This document shows, piece after piece, positions 1 through 12,816 of a stretch of DNA of 64,000 nucleotides. Position numbers and translations under genes: made by a program. The notes under the pieces are model-generated. The model worked only from the letters and a program-made list of their open reading frames with translations. It was not told the DNA's origin and made no database searches. Numbering within the stretch: position 1 is the first letter of the stretch; each line of letters starts with the position of its first letter. This DNA is from Gnomoniopsis sp. IMI 355080 (Eukaryota > Ascomycota > Sordariomycetes > Diaporthales > Gnomoniaceae). The DNA lies in assembly GCA_027946555.1 (NCBI GenBank), contig JAPEVC010000021.1, forward strand, positions 1 through 64,000. The letters run 5' to 3'.

Positions 1-76
1 CCCCCAACCCCGCCCCCAGCGCCTAGGAACACGACCAAGTCTCCCTTTTCTTAATGGCAGTGATCGAATGAAGAGC

Positions 77-2997
77 CTACTCAACCTTTGGTCCACCATT
101 AGGCATGATCCCGGTAGGTGACGTGTTTTTCATCTCACCCGATACAGAGCCCGGGCCCGAAGCAGCATGGGGAGGCTTCTTCTCATCCTCACCACTGTCA
201 TCATACTCCTCGTCAATGTCCATTTTGCGAGCAGCCCTCTCAGGCTCGTGGATTTGTTGCTGCTGCTGCTGCTGCTGCTGCTGAGGCGGCGGCGGTGGTG
301 GCGGGGGACCCTGCTGCATTGGAGGCAGCTGACCGGGCATGCCGTGCTGAGGCGGGTGGTGCGCTGCTTCGGAAGGGTGGTACTCCATGCGACTCTCCAT
401 TCGGCTCTCCATTCGGCTTTCCATACGACGTGGCTCTTCCATGCGGCGGTGCTCTTCAGACTCGCGGCGATATGACTCCGCACGAGTGGGCGTGGATGGA
501 CGTGGCTTTTTGGACGACGTATCCTCTTCCCACTCCCTGATCCGTTTGGGCCCGACCGACGAGGGCCGATTATCAAGCTCGCCACGGTGAAGAGCAGCTT
601 CGGCGGCGGCGGCGGCGCTCATTTGTGGCGGACCACCGGGCTCCATGCCGATTGGGTTGGGTTGCTCCTGGTGAGGAGTGTATGGTGGCTGATGCTGAGG
701 ATAAGCCGACTTTGGCGAGGGCATGCGGTTGTCATGCTGCATTGGGCGAAGTTCCTGACGAGGGCCCGGGCTATTGGCCCGGTACGGCATCAGCGTGTTA
801 GGCCCTGGAGGAGGGCCGTTCAAGCCATTAGTGGGCGGTCCCGAAGGTCCCGGAGTGGCAGAATTTGGCGGGGGCGGGCCGTTGTAGTTGGGGTTTGCAA
901 TCCGCGGCGGCGCCGAGGTAGGTGGCAAGGGCTGTTGGTGAGGTGGTGGCTGTGGAGCGCCGTAGTGTACTGGAGGCGGCGTTCGCCCTCTCATCATCGG
1001 CCCGCCAACGCCAGGTGGTGGGCCAGGTGGACCTGCTTGCCGACTTTGGTCCGAGAATTGTCTCATCTGTTGCTCCTGGCGAGGGCTTGGCTGGCGCTGC
1101 TGGAGCGAGCCGGGAGCCGGGCCCCGGAAAGGCTCGCCTCGCTGCTCATACGGATTTGGCGGCTGAGGCGGAGGGTTGATCTCGGCGATGCGCGCCCAGT
1201 TGCCTGAAGGTCCGGGTGGAGGCCCTGGAGGTGGCTGAGTCTGCTGAGGACCAGGACCTGAATTTGACCACTGCGGGCCTGGTGGTCCAATTGCACCTTG
1301 ATGTTGGTATGCTTGAGGGTGAACGTCGGTGGGTACAGGAGCAGCACTGGCGCCGTTGTTGGGCCCGTTTCTAAGAAGCTGAAGCCTTGCCTTGATGTGA
1401 GGATTGCTTGGGTCAAGCTCAGCAGCTCTCTGATAGGCGTCCAGAGCGTCATTTATTTGGTTGTTGCAGCTCTCATATAGCGTACCAAGATCGTACCAAA
1501 CCTCAGATATGAATGGGTTCAGGCGGATGGCCCGAGAGTAGGCGTCTAGAGCATCCCTGTACTGGTTGATTTGGTAGTAGAGAACACCAATGGAACACCA
1601 GAAGGTAGGGTTGCGACCATCGCGATATACAGCTTGTTGGTAAGCCTCGTAAGCTTTGGGGTACTTGGATTGAGACATGTAGCATCGACCGAGAAGGTAC
1701 CAGCTTTGGGCATCGCTGTTGTCTATTATTCATGTCAGCATCCTGTCAACGTGGCTCGCAACTGAAGATGACTTACCAGCTGCAACCGACTTCTCGAGGA
1801 ACTCAATGGCCTTCTCCTGGCTTGCGAAGCTATTACTTTGCTGATGATGGAGCCAACCCAACTGCTGCAAGACCTTGGCGTGGTTGGGGTCTCGGTCCAG
1901 CACCCTCTGGTAAGCATTCTTGGCGCTGTCGAAGTCCTTCTGCTGCTCATGAACATGGCCGATCTGGAACCATATGTCTTCTTCAGTCAGAGGAGGTGGT
2001 GGTGAGTTAACAATGTATTTGAAGCACTAGATGTATGTGAGCAAAACTACTTTGCCGAGCAAAATATGGGACAGTATGATCTCACCTCGAGACTCTGATT
2101 GTACTTCTGTTGTTGCTTGTATATGATTCCAAGGCGGAAGTAGATTTCGTTGGCTTTCTCGAAGTCGGGTTGCATCTGCATAACTTGGGAGAAGGCTTCC
2201 TCGGCATGGTCCAAAGAGCCATAGCGATCATAGAGAATACCAATCCCATACCATAGCTTGGGTTCCTAAACGGGCGGGCAGTTAGTATGTGGTCTCGCGA
2301 GCAGCGACGATGGAGTTCCGACATACCTTTGGGTTTCTCAGGTTAATCAGAGCATTTTGGTAGGCGGCGTATGCCTGTTGAAGGTCATCCATCATCAGAT
2401 AGCAATGCCCTAGAATGAGTATCAGTAGATGTATAGAAATTTATCGAGGTGCAGTCCACCAAGGGCGGAGGTAGACTTACCGAGACTACCCCATGCCTCG
2501 CCATTACTATTATCAATCTTGAGAATATTGTTCAAATAATCAATCGCTTTCAAGAAATCCTCGCGGGTTCTCAGGATGGCGCTGATGGCGTTCATGGCTG
2601 GAATGGAATTCGGATTTGCGCGCAGAGCCTGCTCATAGGCGAACAAGGCGTCGTCGGGATTACCAAGGATCTCTGACAAGCTTCCTGGAGGGCTGTCAGC
2701 GACCGGGACAAGTCAAATCCAATGCGATGAGCTCTATTGAGATTGTCGCTGGAGATTATAGCACTTGCGATTGTACCAGCGCGAATCAAGGGACGAGCCC
2801 TGACAACCCCAACAGCTGTTGCGGGCGAGGGGCGGTGATGGAAACTAAGACGAACCTATTTGAACCCAGACGGCTTCATTCATAGCGAGGATTTGTCGCG
2901 ACGGCGCCCATTGAGCTGGAGGGGCGCCGGGGCCTGGTGGGCCGACTGCGTGATGCAGAGGCATTGGCGGCGACTGGTGGTGTGCCTGAGCCGCCAT
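77..2997 (-). CDS. cyc8: Cyc8/Ssn6 general transcriptional corepressor (TPR protein)
   Basis: Encodes the TPR subunit of the Cyc8(Ssn6)-Tup1 corepressor, which in fungi is recruited by DNA-binding proteins to silence glucose-, stress- and development-regulated genes. Six exons on the minus strand: 2997-2856, 2684-2481, 2409-2327, 2265-2086, 2026-1777 and 1722-77; phases agree and give about 834 residues. The N-terminus is Pro/His/Gln-rich, followed by roughly ten TPR units up to about residue 400, with the typical alternation of small and aromatic residues (EAWGSLG, KLWYGIG, DIWFQIG, EVWYDLG). The C-terminal half is low complexity: Pro/Gly-rich, a four-unit MESR repeat, then a proline run followed by a glutamine run and an acidic patch. 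The start ATG at 2997 opens a typical Cyc8 N-terminus. Intron 1 uses the donor GTTCGT. Upstream lies an unusually long gene-free interval. Confidence 0.95.
257..430 (-). repeat. Low-complexity tracts in cyc8: CAG-type polyglutamine run and a 12-base MESR repeat
   Basis: On the plus strand a run of GCT/GTT triplets at about 257-283 reads as polyglutamine in cyc8, next to a proline run. At about 389-430 a 12-base unit (CTCTCCATTCGG and variants) is repeated about four times and encodes successive R-M-E-S units. Both keep the reading frame, so they are coding repeats prone to length variation. Confidence 0.85.
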
Positions 2998-5900
2998 GGT
3001 GCAAGAGGCGAGGACGGTGACAGTGACGACGGCAAGGTTGCTAGAGTACCACTCAACTCAAAAAAAGGATAATCATGTAGCAGAAAGCGTAAGGACAAAT
3101 TGTATTGACGCGAAGCTCCCCTGGTGTATGACAAGTGCCTTGCGGGTTGTTGCCACAGACCGCGAAGCTGGGTTGAGGCAATTCGGGGGGGCGGGCGGCT
3201 GGTGCGCTGGTGGTGATGAACGTGGGAAAGGAAAGAGCGAGAGGTGGGCGGCGCAAAAACGCAAGTCTTCCAAGAACTCCCTGCCAGACAAACTCCCCTT
3301 ACCCACCGCTGTAGTCACACCGGGGCGTGCTTTTTTGGCCCCAGTGGAGAAACAATATCCTGGGACAGACGGTACGACGTTCGTGCAGGGAGCTGCTGCG
3401 GGACCAAGTCAACGCTACTTTTTGGGGAGAAATCATGGACTGCGAAAAACTGGCACCCAGGCGCCAGGCACCCACACCTTCCGCAGTACTCTAATCCAGG
3501 GCCAGGGTCCCGTAGCCACTTGCTTCACACAATCATTACGGAATCGAGCTTAGGTACCTGGGTACTCTCGGTACTGAAAAACTGTACCTAATATTTCAGT
3601 TGACCCGCAACCCGGCGCGGGAAAAATAGTAGCACTAGGAACATTTGGGAACATGACAGTGCAAAAATGCTTCCCTGCCCCAACTCCGCATTGGTACCCT
3701 CACGAAGTCATCATGAGCCCAGCTGTGCTGATCATTAATTACTAAACCCGTCAAATTGAGGCCTGCATGCGAGTCGCCCTAGTCCGCAGAGCCTCGCTAT
3801 TCATTGCAGGTCTGCAGGCCACATGGCCGTAAATAACGTTCCGATGTCCGCAAGCATCTGAAAGAACGCTTGCATTGTTGCGGTGAAGATGGCATGATGG
3901 CCAAGTTCCGTCACAGGGATTGTATGACCTGTATATTGGATCCTGACACTAGCCCATCACTCAAACTTGGGACGAAGACAGAACGGCACCAGATACTGGG
4001 GAGGATGGGACAGAATTGTTTGTTTCATCCCAAGTTTGCCCCGTCGGCCGCTGCCTCCAGATGATAGGCAAGAGGCGCAAATACAGGATAAAGATCCAGG
4101 CGGCGAGCACGTGCTCCTGACTCTGTGCATTTTCATTTGATGCCTTCGGACATCCCTGTGCGTGCTCTGAAGCCCTCGTGAGGTGCACCAGAGCAGTATT
4201 GGGTTAGGGTTTGGCGAGACGCTAGAAGAATGTATGGGGGAGCGGCTGACAGGACCCCTGGCAGCCTGACAGAAGACACACCATGGCTCGACTCGTGCGT
4301 TGAAAAGGGCAGCAGGGGTGAGTAAGGATGCAGGTGCTTGGAGAGGAACAGCCGCTTGTACCGACTACATGCCTGCACCCTCTTGGCACCCCCGGCCGCA
4401 TGTAGCTGCCCGGACCCACATCACGGCACACCCCTCCCAGAATGGAACCCACGCCATGACGCTTTGCCCTTTGCTTGCAGATTCTGGGGCCGTGCAGGGA
4501 AGCCATGCAGACCGTCGAGCCGTGCCCACCCCCCCCCTTTAGGCCCCGCGGGTGTGAAGGACGGCTATAGTAGCTTGGCTGGTCTGGGTACGTACCGTGG
4601 TACCTGTCCCCTGGCCCTTGTTCAGTCGCACGGAGGAGACCGTATCGTTCCCAAGCTCCGCCGACAGCCAGCAACATTCTACTACGGTCGGGTTACCTGT
4701 GGCGCCGCGCTGATGGCGCCTCTTCGTCGCTCACCTCCCACGCCCACCCTTGTCAACTAGCTTCCGGCCGTCGCTCTAGCCAGCCCCCGCCGTCTCGGGC
4801 AGATTCATGACGGGTCTGCTTCTGGGCTGATGATTAGCTGCCGTGCAAACGAACGTGCAGCACAGACCAAAGTCAGCAAAGAAAACAAGCCTGCCGCCCC
4901 CACCGGTCGCTTCCGTGCCTGCGGCCAGCCATCTTATCCATCCTTGAAACACACAGGCCGAGCGGGCCACCCGAATCCTCCTTGTGGAGTAATTTGGCGC
5001 TTGAGAGCCAGGGAGCCCAGGCCTTCCAATAATTGAGAAAAGCTGCGCTGCCACTTACTGGCTCCTCAGGACCAGCTGGCCAGGCGCCTCATGAGGAGCC
5101 GGAAAAAAAGGCCTAGAAGCCAGCCTCGGCCTGTGCCTGTCATTCACATTAGTTCGTGCCAGATCATGCATAGTCCGAGCCCGTTGGTCTGCTTTACCGT
5201 CGCAGGCGTTCTTGCATCACAATCGACTGCGTATGACCTGGATGGGGAGAAAGAACAGGATGAAAAACCTGTCGTTTGATTGCTCTCTCCTCACCGTTGC
5301 GGTCCGGATGGGCACACCTCATACCTGCTCCACATGGGCTAGGGATTTTTCTGCCGCATGCAATTGATGAGACGTAGGGGACCCACATGGACCGAGGACA
5401 ACTGGCAGGTGGACGGAGTATGCATCCCTTCGTGCGCCCCCAGCTGCGGAGATAAGTTTATCGGCTTGCTGGCAGATCTTGACGACTACCCCTGGATTTT
5501 GAGGCAGCACAGCCGATGGGCCAGGACGAAGGGTTTCGTGGAGCCGTTGGCAGTCTCGAAACTCGCGCCTCGGCAGGGCGGCATAGGCGCCTAGCGAGAC
5601 TGTAAGGGTGCATACTAAGATATTATGTGCTGCATAGGAGTACAGCAGACGAACTGTGGGAAGTAGATAAATAGCGGTCATGATGTCTTCTACCACTCAG
5701 GTGAGCTACGAGCGAACATCGCAATTTATATGTCATATGGAGAAACCATTCCACCCACCATGACACCCTGTTCGGGACGAGCTCATTTGACGTGCCAATG
5801 CCAATGCACCGGTACGATCGAAGATCCCGGATTCACCTGTCTCATGTGCCCGGACAATCTTCCGCAGTCTTGATCTGGTGGCACATCCTAGTGGCACGCT

Positions 5901-8900
5901 TCAATGCTCAGCAAGGGGAGTATCAGACGCGAAGAAGAAAAAAAACTAAAGATGGGACGGAAAGGATGCCACGCCAGACTACGATCTTCAGCGGTGTCGA
6001 ACTTTTGGTACGGCTGCTGCCACCGGTGACACTCTCAGGGAAATCCAAACGTGAGCGTGATGTGCTTCAAGACAAGGGAATGGCTGTAAGTCAGTCTTGA
6101 GTCGTGCCCAGAATTTCAAAATAGGGGCCCGATGCATCGGGCAGTCCCTTGCATCCAACAATGCTGTGGTTTGGTACTGCATCGAAACTTAATTTTGGTG
6201 GAACGACAGGCATTATTGTGTGTTTCTATGATTGAGTATGATAGCGGTGATTATAGGTCGCGGCCAAGAAGGCAACCATGCTTAGACAAGGGGAACAGAT
6301 AGCTTGGTGTTTCGGAAAGGCAGAGGAGGTTGTAGTCCATGCCGTAGGAAGCGAAAGCTTGAAAAGCATTCAGCATACAAGATTGGATTCATTCCTGCGG
6401 CCTGTGTAACGTGTTGATAGCATTCCCACGTGGGATTTCATTGAACCCGCCTTTCTGTGGCTGCATCTGATTGCATTAGACTCGTCCGTGCGTCTCAGTG
6501 TTGAGGACTGACGCCAGGCTGTGCACGTACTGCCGTATTGTCTTGACTTCTCGTCAATAAATCTGTTTCTGTTTCAAGTGACGCTCCGATGCTTTGCAAG
6601 GCGGGATCATCCAAATCTATTTCAGTTTCTGCCGCGGGTATCTGTCTGCAAACGAGACAGGGGACAACGCTGCCATACACTTTCTAGAAGCTTGGGATGA
6701 TGGTCCCCAGCGGTCCTGCGGCGATGGACGGGACGAGCGAGAGATGATCTACGGTTTCACTTTCCGCACGAGCGGCGAACGTTCGATCGCCGCTAGCATT
6801 CTGTGCATCTATTCCAATTTGCAGGGTGATGCTTATCTCAGCTGGTCCCGACAGACGAGTTCGCTAACAGAAAATAGTACGTGCGAGTGCCGAGAAAGCT
6901 CATACTATGTCGTAAGCCCAATTACCGATACTTTCCTGCAATGTATTCCGTGTGATGATGTCTTACTATGTAAAGCTCTTGAAGCGTGGAAGTTATAAGT
7001 GAGCCTCGAAACCGTGCGGAGTAGGGAAGGCGTAGGACCAACGTATTTGTGCGTTGGTTCGTTTCCTCCACGTGTCGGTTTCGAAAGTGCTGTGCCCAAG
7101 ATGGCCTAACAAGCCGTGTTGCTACTCTAGCAGTGACCCAGTCAACCTTTACAAGGCGAGCTGGGAAGAGGGCAACTTATATGCAGCCATCATTGGACGA
7201 TAGCATAGCCTGGGGTTCCGGGGATACTTTGTGATGATGATGAATGCGAGTTTTGTCATCCATCACCCTGTAGGTTCTCATCACGGCCACGTTGATCTGA
7301 TAATGTCCGATCCTGTCGATCTAGCCGGTATTACTTGCAAGGTCCAAACGACCTCCACCAACAGTCCGACCTTGCAGTCTGCGGAAGACCACACGCGGTG
7401 CGTTTCCTGCAGCTTGCGCATGATGGTCATGCAAGTTATTTCGAACGTCAAGAGACGTCTTTGTCAGCTCGAGGAAAGGCGGTTGCACAAAGCTTGGCCT
7501 TTCAAGGAAAATGCACTAAGCGACTACCACCACCCAACCAGGCCGATCAAGTTGGACGGTTCTCTTGATGGGCGCTGGTTCGTCACTTGATAAATTTCCT
7601 GGATTCCCTGGGTGAATGGTACGACAGACCTCGGAAGTCAGCATGCAATGGCACCCTGTATTTGCCTCGCTGCATCCGGTGCTAGTATGTAATCTGTAAT
7701 TTGCTGTTTGTGCTGTGAGATGCATCGCAACCGCAACCTTGGTTACGACCGTTCGGGGTTTCATGCTTAGAGATGACACAGCTGCCTTTCCAGGTTTAGT
7801 GACAGTTTGCGTCGTCCAATTTTTGCCAACAGGATCTAATTTTGTAGGCTAGCCTCTAAAGGCACTTGTTGTTTGCTGCAACTATGACGATGGGGGGCTT
7901 GGTGCCTGTCACTCCTGTACAATTATGCCTGTCCCAGTATCCCGAGGAACATGCATAGGCGCAAATCCAGCCGGCGTCAAGTCTAGCTAATGAAAACGAT
8001 CCAAGATGAAAGACGAACCGTCCTACGAAAATTTGTAAAGTTGGTACGGCTGTACGGTATTCTGTTCTTGTCCGGTCCATGAGAAGTGAAATGTGGTACC
8101 ATCCATATGAGAAGCCTCCACGAGGTTTACTCAACGTCTCTGGCCCGTCCAGGAATCATACCGGGTGCTGAGTCTTTCATGAAGGATCAGCGAAGCAGGC
8201 CAGAGGTGATTTTCGTGCAGCCTCCTCTGTGCTCTCGTCGGTTGGCCATGCGATGCGAAGTGACTGTGTATTGTTGCCCAATTTGCTAGGCAGGGGCAGC
8301 CTGCGAAGGCACGTCTACCGTCGTACAAGAAGCACCTTCTTGGCATTATGGGCGGCCAGCATGAACCGATTCGGGACAGCCGATCTTTGCTGCCGCCGTG
8401 AAGCTTGACTGACGTGCACAGGGAGGACAAGGCGATGGCGTTCTTGCTGATGTGCGTGCATCAAATCAACCGTGCCTAAGCCTTGTCACATCAAACAGGA
8501 TCGCTCCTTAGCCTTGGTAACTCGGCCCGCAGTTCAAGTACAGAGTGCCCTTATATACATGCAATATAGGGAGAACGAAGATAGTCGGTACATGCCTTCT
8601 GGCGATCGCCGGGATTTCAGGCATTCGCTGGATCACACAAGACGCTGGTGTCGTCCTACTGTAATCATCCGATCCGCCGTTACTCATAATGGAGGTGCAC
8701 ACATATCGCTTGAGACATAGGTTGCTGTGTATGTGTCGTGTCCATGTCTTGGTGTGTGCACGCCACAAAAACGGAACACGACACGACTGATCCGACAGGA
8801 TTCGGAATCCAACCTCAAGGCAAGGTTTTCGTCGTCCACCTGACACTGGCTTCAGCACCAGGCTGAGGTTGAGACGGAGGGCTGCGATACCCTAACCCTG

Positions 8901-9541
8901 TCTGTATCTATGGAGTCGAGTTGTTGATTTGACACACGATTAGAAGCGAGCAGAGCAGCCACAAACGATTTGTGCTTGCCATAAAGCCTCCAAGCTGGAT
9001 TCAAATTACTCTCCGAGGTGCATTTAGAATGTTGAGAGTGTTGACAGGCAGCGTTCTTGCTGGCTTGGAAGTCGACTGACAAGTTGTTTCTGATGCGTGG
9101 AGGCACGCATGATAGATGTGAGGAAGAGACGGTCACTTCATCGAAGCGGAGTTTTGTTACCGCTTATCTTGGTGATAACTCAGCTCCCGCCTCGAATTGA
9201 GACTTATGGAGTGGAACTCGAAATGTAAAGGCCCCCCCTCTCGTCCGATTGCAAGCTGGATGAATGCTCTACATAGTATCCATCTCAGCGAGGGTCGAGG
9301 CTCGATTTTCACTCAGACAGCTGGTGCCAGGTGGCCACCATTTGGCGCTATCAGGGATCAGTAAGGCTAATTTTCGAATCAATCCACCTTAGGTAATGCC
9401 CACAATTCGCAGCCCCAGTTTGGAGGTGGTTCATCCGCGAACTTTTTCCTGCGAGACGACTTTCGTTCTTCGATTTCCCTCTTCGTCAACCAACCATCCA
9501 CCCTCACAACAACCTCGCGACAGTATTCCAAGAGAATCACC
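2998..9541. other. 6.5 kb gene-free interval between divergent cyc8 and rpl3
   Basis: I find no supportable protein gene here on either strand. The longest open frames (about 130-150 codons, for example near 4222-4677 minus and 6594-6998 plus) have no recognisable domain, no plausible exon partners and unordered composition. It holds the promoters of cyc8 (right end pointing left) and rpl3 (left end pointing right). AGGTACCT-like palindromic motifs occur at 3550-3565 and 4586-4605. The last 100 bases before rpl3 are pyrimidine-rich, as in many ribosomal protein leaders. A short CCCTAACCCT element is present near 8890. Long non-coding RNA or an extended cyc8 leader are possible but not shown by sequence. 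Confidence 0.6.
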
Positions 9542-11066
9542 ATGTCGCACCGTAAGTTCGAGGCTCCTCGTCATGGCTCTCTGGCCTACCTGCCCCGCAA
9601 GAGGGCTGCCAGACACCGAGGAAAGGTCAAGTCGTAAGTTCAAGCAGCGAAAGAGATATACGATGCTCTCCTCTTTTCCCCCTCTCCCCTCCAGTCTCGA
9701 TCGAACAAAATTGGTGTTCCAATTTTGCGATTGATCACCATCCACGAGGGACATTCCTGCTGACGATGGCGACCTCATCAGCTTCCCTAAGGACGACCCC
9801 AAGAAGCCTGTCCACCTGACTGCCACCATGGGCTACAAGGCTGGCATGACCACGATTGTCCGCGACCTCGACCGTCCTGGCGCCAAGTCACACAAGAAGG
9901 AGGTTGTCGAGGCCGTCACCATCGTTGATACCCCACCGGTACGAACAATGCAGCCCGCTTGGCGTTTGTGCCAATGGCTAACATCTTTTATAGGTGATCG
10001 TTGTTGGTCTGGTCGGATACATCGAGACCCCGCGTGGCCTGCGTTCCCTCACCACCGTTTGGGCTGAGCACTTGAGCGACGAGATCAAGCGTCGCTTCTA
10101 CAAGAACTGGTACAAGAGCAAGAAGAAGGCCTTCACCCGCTACGCCAAGAAGCACACCGAGAACAACGGTGCCAACTTCACCCGTGAGCTCGAGCGCATC
10201 AAGAAGTACTGCACCGTCGTCCGTGTCCTCGCCCACACCCAGATCCGCCAGACTCCTCTCAAGCAGAAGAAGGCGCACCTGATGGAGATCCAGATCAACG
10301 GTGGCTCCATCGCCGACAAGGTTGAGCACGGTGCCTCTCTCTTCGAGAAGCCCGTCTCTGTCGACACCATTTTTGAGCAGGATGAGATGATCGATGTTAT
10401 CGCCGTCACCACCGGTCACGGATACAACGGTGTCACCGCCCGTTGGGGCACCAAGAAGCTGCCGCGCAAGACTCACAAGGGTAAGGCGTTTCTCGCGAGC
10501 TCATACCTTAGAGTTCCTCCCAAATACTCCGGCAGAAAGTTGCTGATTTGAACTTTTCAAGGTCTCCGCAAGGTCGCTTGTATCGGTGCATGGCACCCGT
10601 CCCACGTCCAGTGGACTGTTGCACGTGCTGGTCAGATGGGTTACCACCACCGTACCTCTGTAAACCATAAGGTTTACAGGATTGGCAAGGCTGGCGACGA
10701 GAACAGCGCCGCTACCGATGTCGATGTCACTAAGAAGCAGATCACTCCTCTTGGTGGCTTCGTCCGCTACGGTGAGGTCAAGAACGACTTCGTTATGGTC
10801 AAGGGTTCAATCCCCGGTACCAAGAAGCGTGTCGTCACTCTGCGCAAGTCAATGTACAAGCACACCTCTCGCAAGGCTCTCGAGAAGATCGCACTCAAGG
10901 TTCGTGTCTCCCCACTTCTGCACATAAAAGAGCAAGCAAATACTGACGAAGAATGCCTCAGTGGATCGACACCAGCTCGGAGTTCGGTCACTCCAGCTTC
11001 CAGACCGTGGAGGAGAAGAAGCAGTACCAGGGTCTGCTCAAGAAGGATGTCGAGCGCACTGCTTAA
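9542..11066 (+). CDS. rpl3: 60S ribosomal protein L3 (uL3)
   Basis: Large-subunit ribosomal protein that reaches the peptidyl transferase centre. Five exons: 9542-9633, 9782-9938, 9994-10480, 10562-10899 and 10962-11066; total 392 residues, against 387 in yeast. The N-terminus [14 protein letters not shown] and the blocks [49 protein letters not shown] and [19 protein letters not shown] are diagnostic. The conserved histidine-containing central loop (AWHPSHVQW) is intact. Donors are GTAAGT, GTACGA, GTAAGG and GTTCGT. Retention of intron 3 would run into a stop at 10549. The start ATG follows a C/T-rich leader. It is transcribed divergently from cyc8 across the 6.5 kb gap and followed by a same-strand small gene. 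Confidence 0.98.
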
Positions 11067-12224
11067 GTGCTTGGCTTTTTCTTGCAATGATCGTTGGCAT
11101 AGTTTTTGACGAAGTGTGGAAAAGCCGCGCTGCCTTGGTCTCCTATAGGAGCCCGCAGTACTCAGCTCTTACGAGCTTTTTCTCACTTGCAACAGTCCTG
11201 GCGTCAAGGTTGGTCGGATGGTTCGGCGATGGTTATTCGGGCTTTTCAAAAACAGAAGGGCAAAATGAAAACTTCTCAATTGACTGCTCGTGCCTCGATG
11301 ATCATCTGACCTTTGCTCAATGTCGTGAATATAACCCACCCATCCATGGCTCATTAGTACACCCTTTCGTCGCCAATTTTTGACATGCACATTTGTTGTC
11401 TCGACTGTACATGATAAGCAAGCTCTCACGAGTGCGTGTTTATAAATGCAGAGGGCATTCCAGGCCCTGTGGGACTCCTTGTGGCGTGAATGCTTCCGTC
11501 AAAGGAACGATGGGACTGATGATAATACCACCCCTGTGTGAAGTCCCTGTTCCATACTTGTAAGCTTCTGTGGTGTCGATAGCTGAACGCCACTTTTCCT
11601 GACCTAGGTCAACCTGATGCAGGCGTTGCTTGGAGCAGCAGCTGGTCGCTTGTTGCCTTCTTGATTCTTCATGGTCTCGCGGTCTCGTAGGCATTCCCAT
11701 TTCCTGCTCTACTGCTGCCGCTTTGGGAGTGGAACTCCTTCTATGGGCCTGTAGAGTACACTTCACTTGAAATCGGCAACTTCGAAGTCAACCTTGGGCA
11801 TATGCTCATTAGGAATTCGTGGGTGGGTCGACGTTCGGTACAAGTGACCCGAGTACTGCAGGGAGACAGCACGCACTTGCGTCATTGCTAACACTAACCT
11901 AGCATCAAGCTCTATACCAATCTACCACCTCCCACCAACCAAACCTGAACCCCAATGCTCTCCTGCCCTCTCCGTGCCAGACGTCCTTTGGCCTTTTGCC
12001 TGGTAACGAACAAGAAGCTCACGACACATTCGAGACATCTCATTCGATTTCTGAAGACCTGTCATTCCACCAACCTACACAGCGCAACCCAACGAGGCGA
12101 AACCACCACCACCAGGCCCGCACAACACCCACTCGCTGGCCACAGCCTCACGACAAAAATTCCTTCTTTAACTCGAAGTCTTATCACTAGCCTACCTAGA
12201 CGTCAGACCCGAGACGATTCGACC
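11067..12224. other. Intergenic interval, rpl3 terminator and promoter of the NuiA-like gene
   Basis: Contains the rpl3 3' region and the promoter and leader of the next gene. The last 270 bases (11955-12224) form an open frame in phase with the downstream coding sequence and may be coding (see that gene). Nothing else gene-like is visible. Confidence 0.6.
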
Positions 12225-12816
12225 ATGGCGTCGGACGATGATTACATGAATTTTTTGAACAAGGCGAACGAGGACCCCTCCGCGGGCTCGGCACAGACAA
12301 CATCAAAGGGGCAAGGCAAGAAGGAGTTCAAGGCCACGGACAAGGGCGCCGATATACCGCAGCCACTGGTGGCGGCCACCAAAGAGGCGTTCTACGTTTC
12401 CGATGCGGACGAGCCATTCGTGCCAGTATCGCTGGCTTGGGAGAAGGGCAGTGGATTACCAAACGAAGGTAGGTGTCTCCCTTCAATATTTTCCCACCCA
12501 GATCAACAGACCTATATGGCTAGCTTGAGAGCATGTTCTGACACTTGTAATTGCCATAGAGGAAATTGCCCAGCTGGTAGACCACTGGGATCCTGCGAGT
12601 GCTGAGGTCGAGATTCTAGATCCGACCGACTGGGACCGCAACGGGCAGTACAAAGACATCATTGATGCGGTGACGAAGGCTGGCAAGGGCAATGATGTTC
12701 GGGTTTATCGCATTGTGAAGGACAACTCGCGGGTGGAATATTTCGTGGTCACTAGGCTGGGAGACGGTAAAAGTGCCAAACTGGTAGGTGTCAAGGCACT
12801 GGCGATTGAGAGCTAG
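12225..12816 (+). CDS. Nuclease A inhibitor (NuiA)-like domain protein
   Basis: Small protein of 166 residues, exons 12225-12468 and 12560-12816. From about residue 47 it resembles the cyanobacterial NuiA family, which blocks DNA/RNA non-specific endonucleases: a FYVSDADEPFVPV segment (residues 56-68) matching the family's first motif, a PTDW segment (103-106), and a C-terminal VRVYRIVKD...YFVVTRLGDG...KALAIES block. From memory of the NuiA-NucA complex, an acidic residue after Ser, a Trp and a hydroxyl C-terminal residue contact the nuclease; here D60, W106 and S166 fall at those places. The chosen ATG has A at -3 and G at +4. An in-frame upstream ATG at 11955, right after a TGA, would add 90 mostly basic and hydroxylated residues, a possible mitochondrial leader. 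The family call is by motif recall, not a search. Confidence 0.65.

Noticed and set aside
118..1207. Plus-strand open frames across the cyc8 C-terminus
   Set aside because: Mirror images of Pro/Gln/Gly-rich coding repeats.
4199..4215. TTGGGTTAGGGTTTGG resembling fungal telomere repeats
   Set aside because: A single TTAGGG unit, no array; not evidence for an interstitial telomere.
6594..6998. 134-codon open frame in the long cyc8-rpl3 gap
   Set aside because: No domain, signal or exon partners; length is compatible with chance at this GC content.
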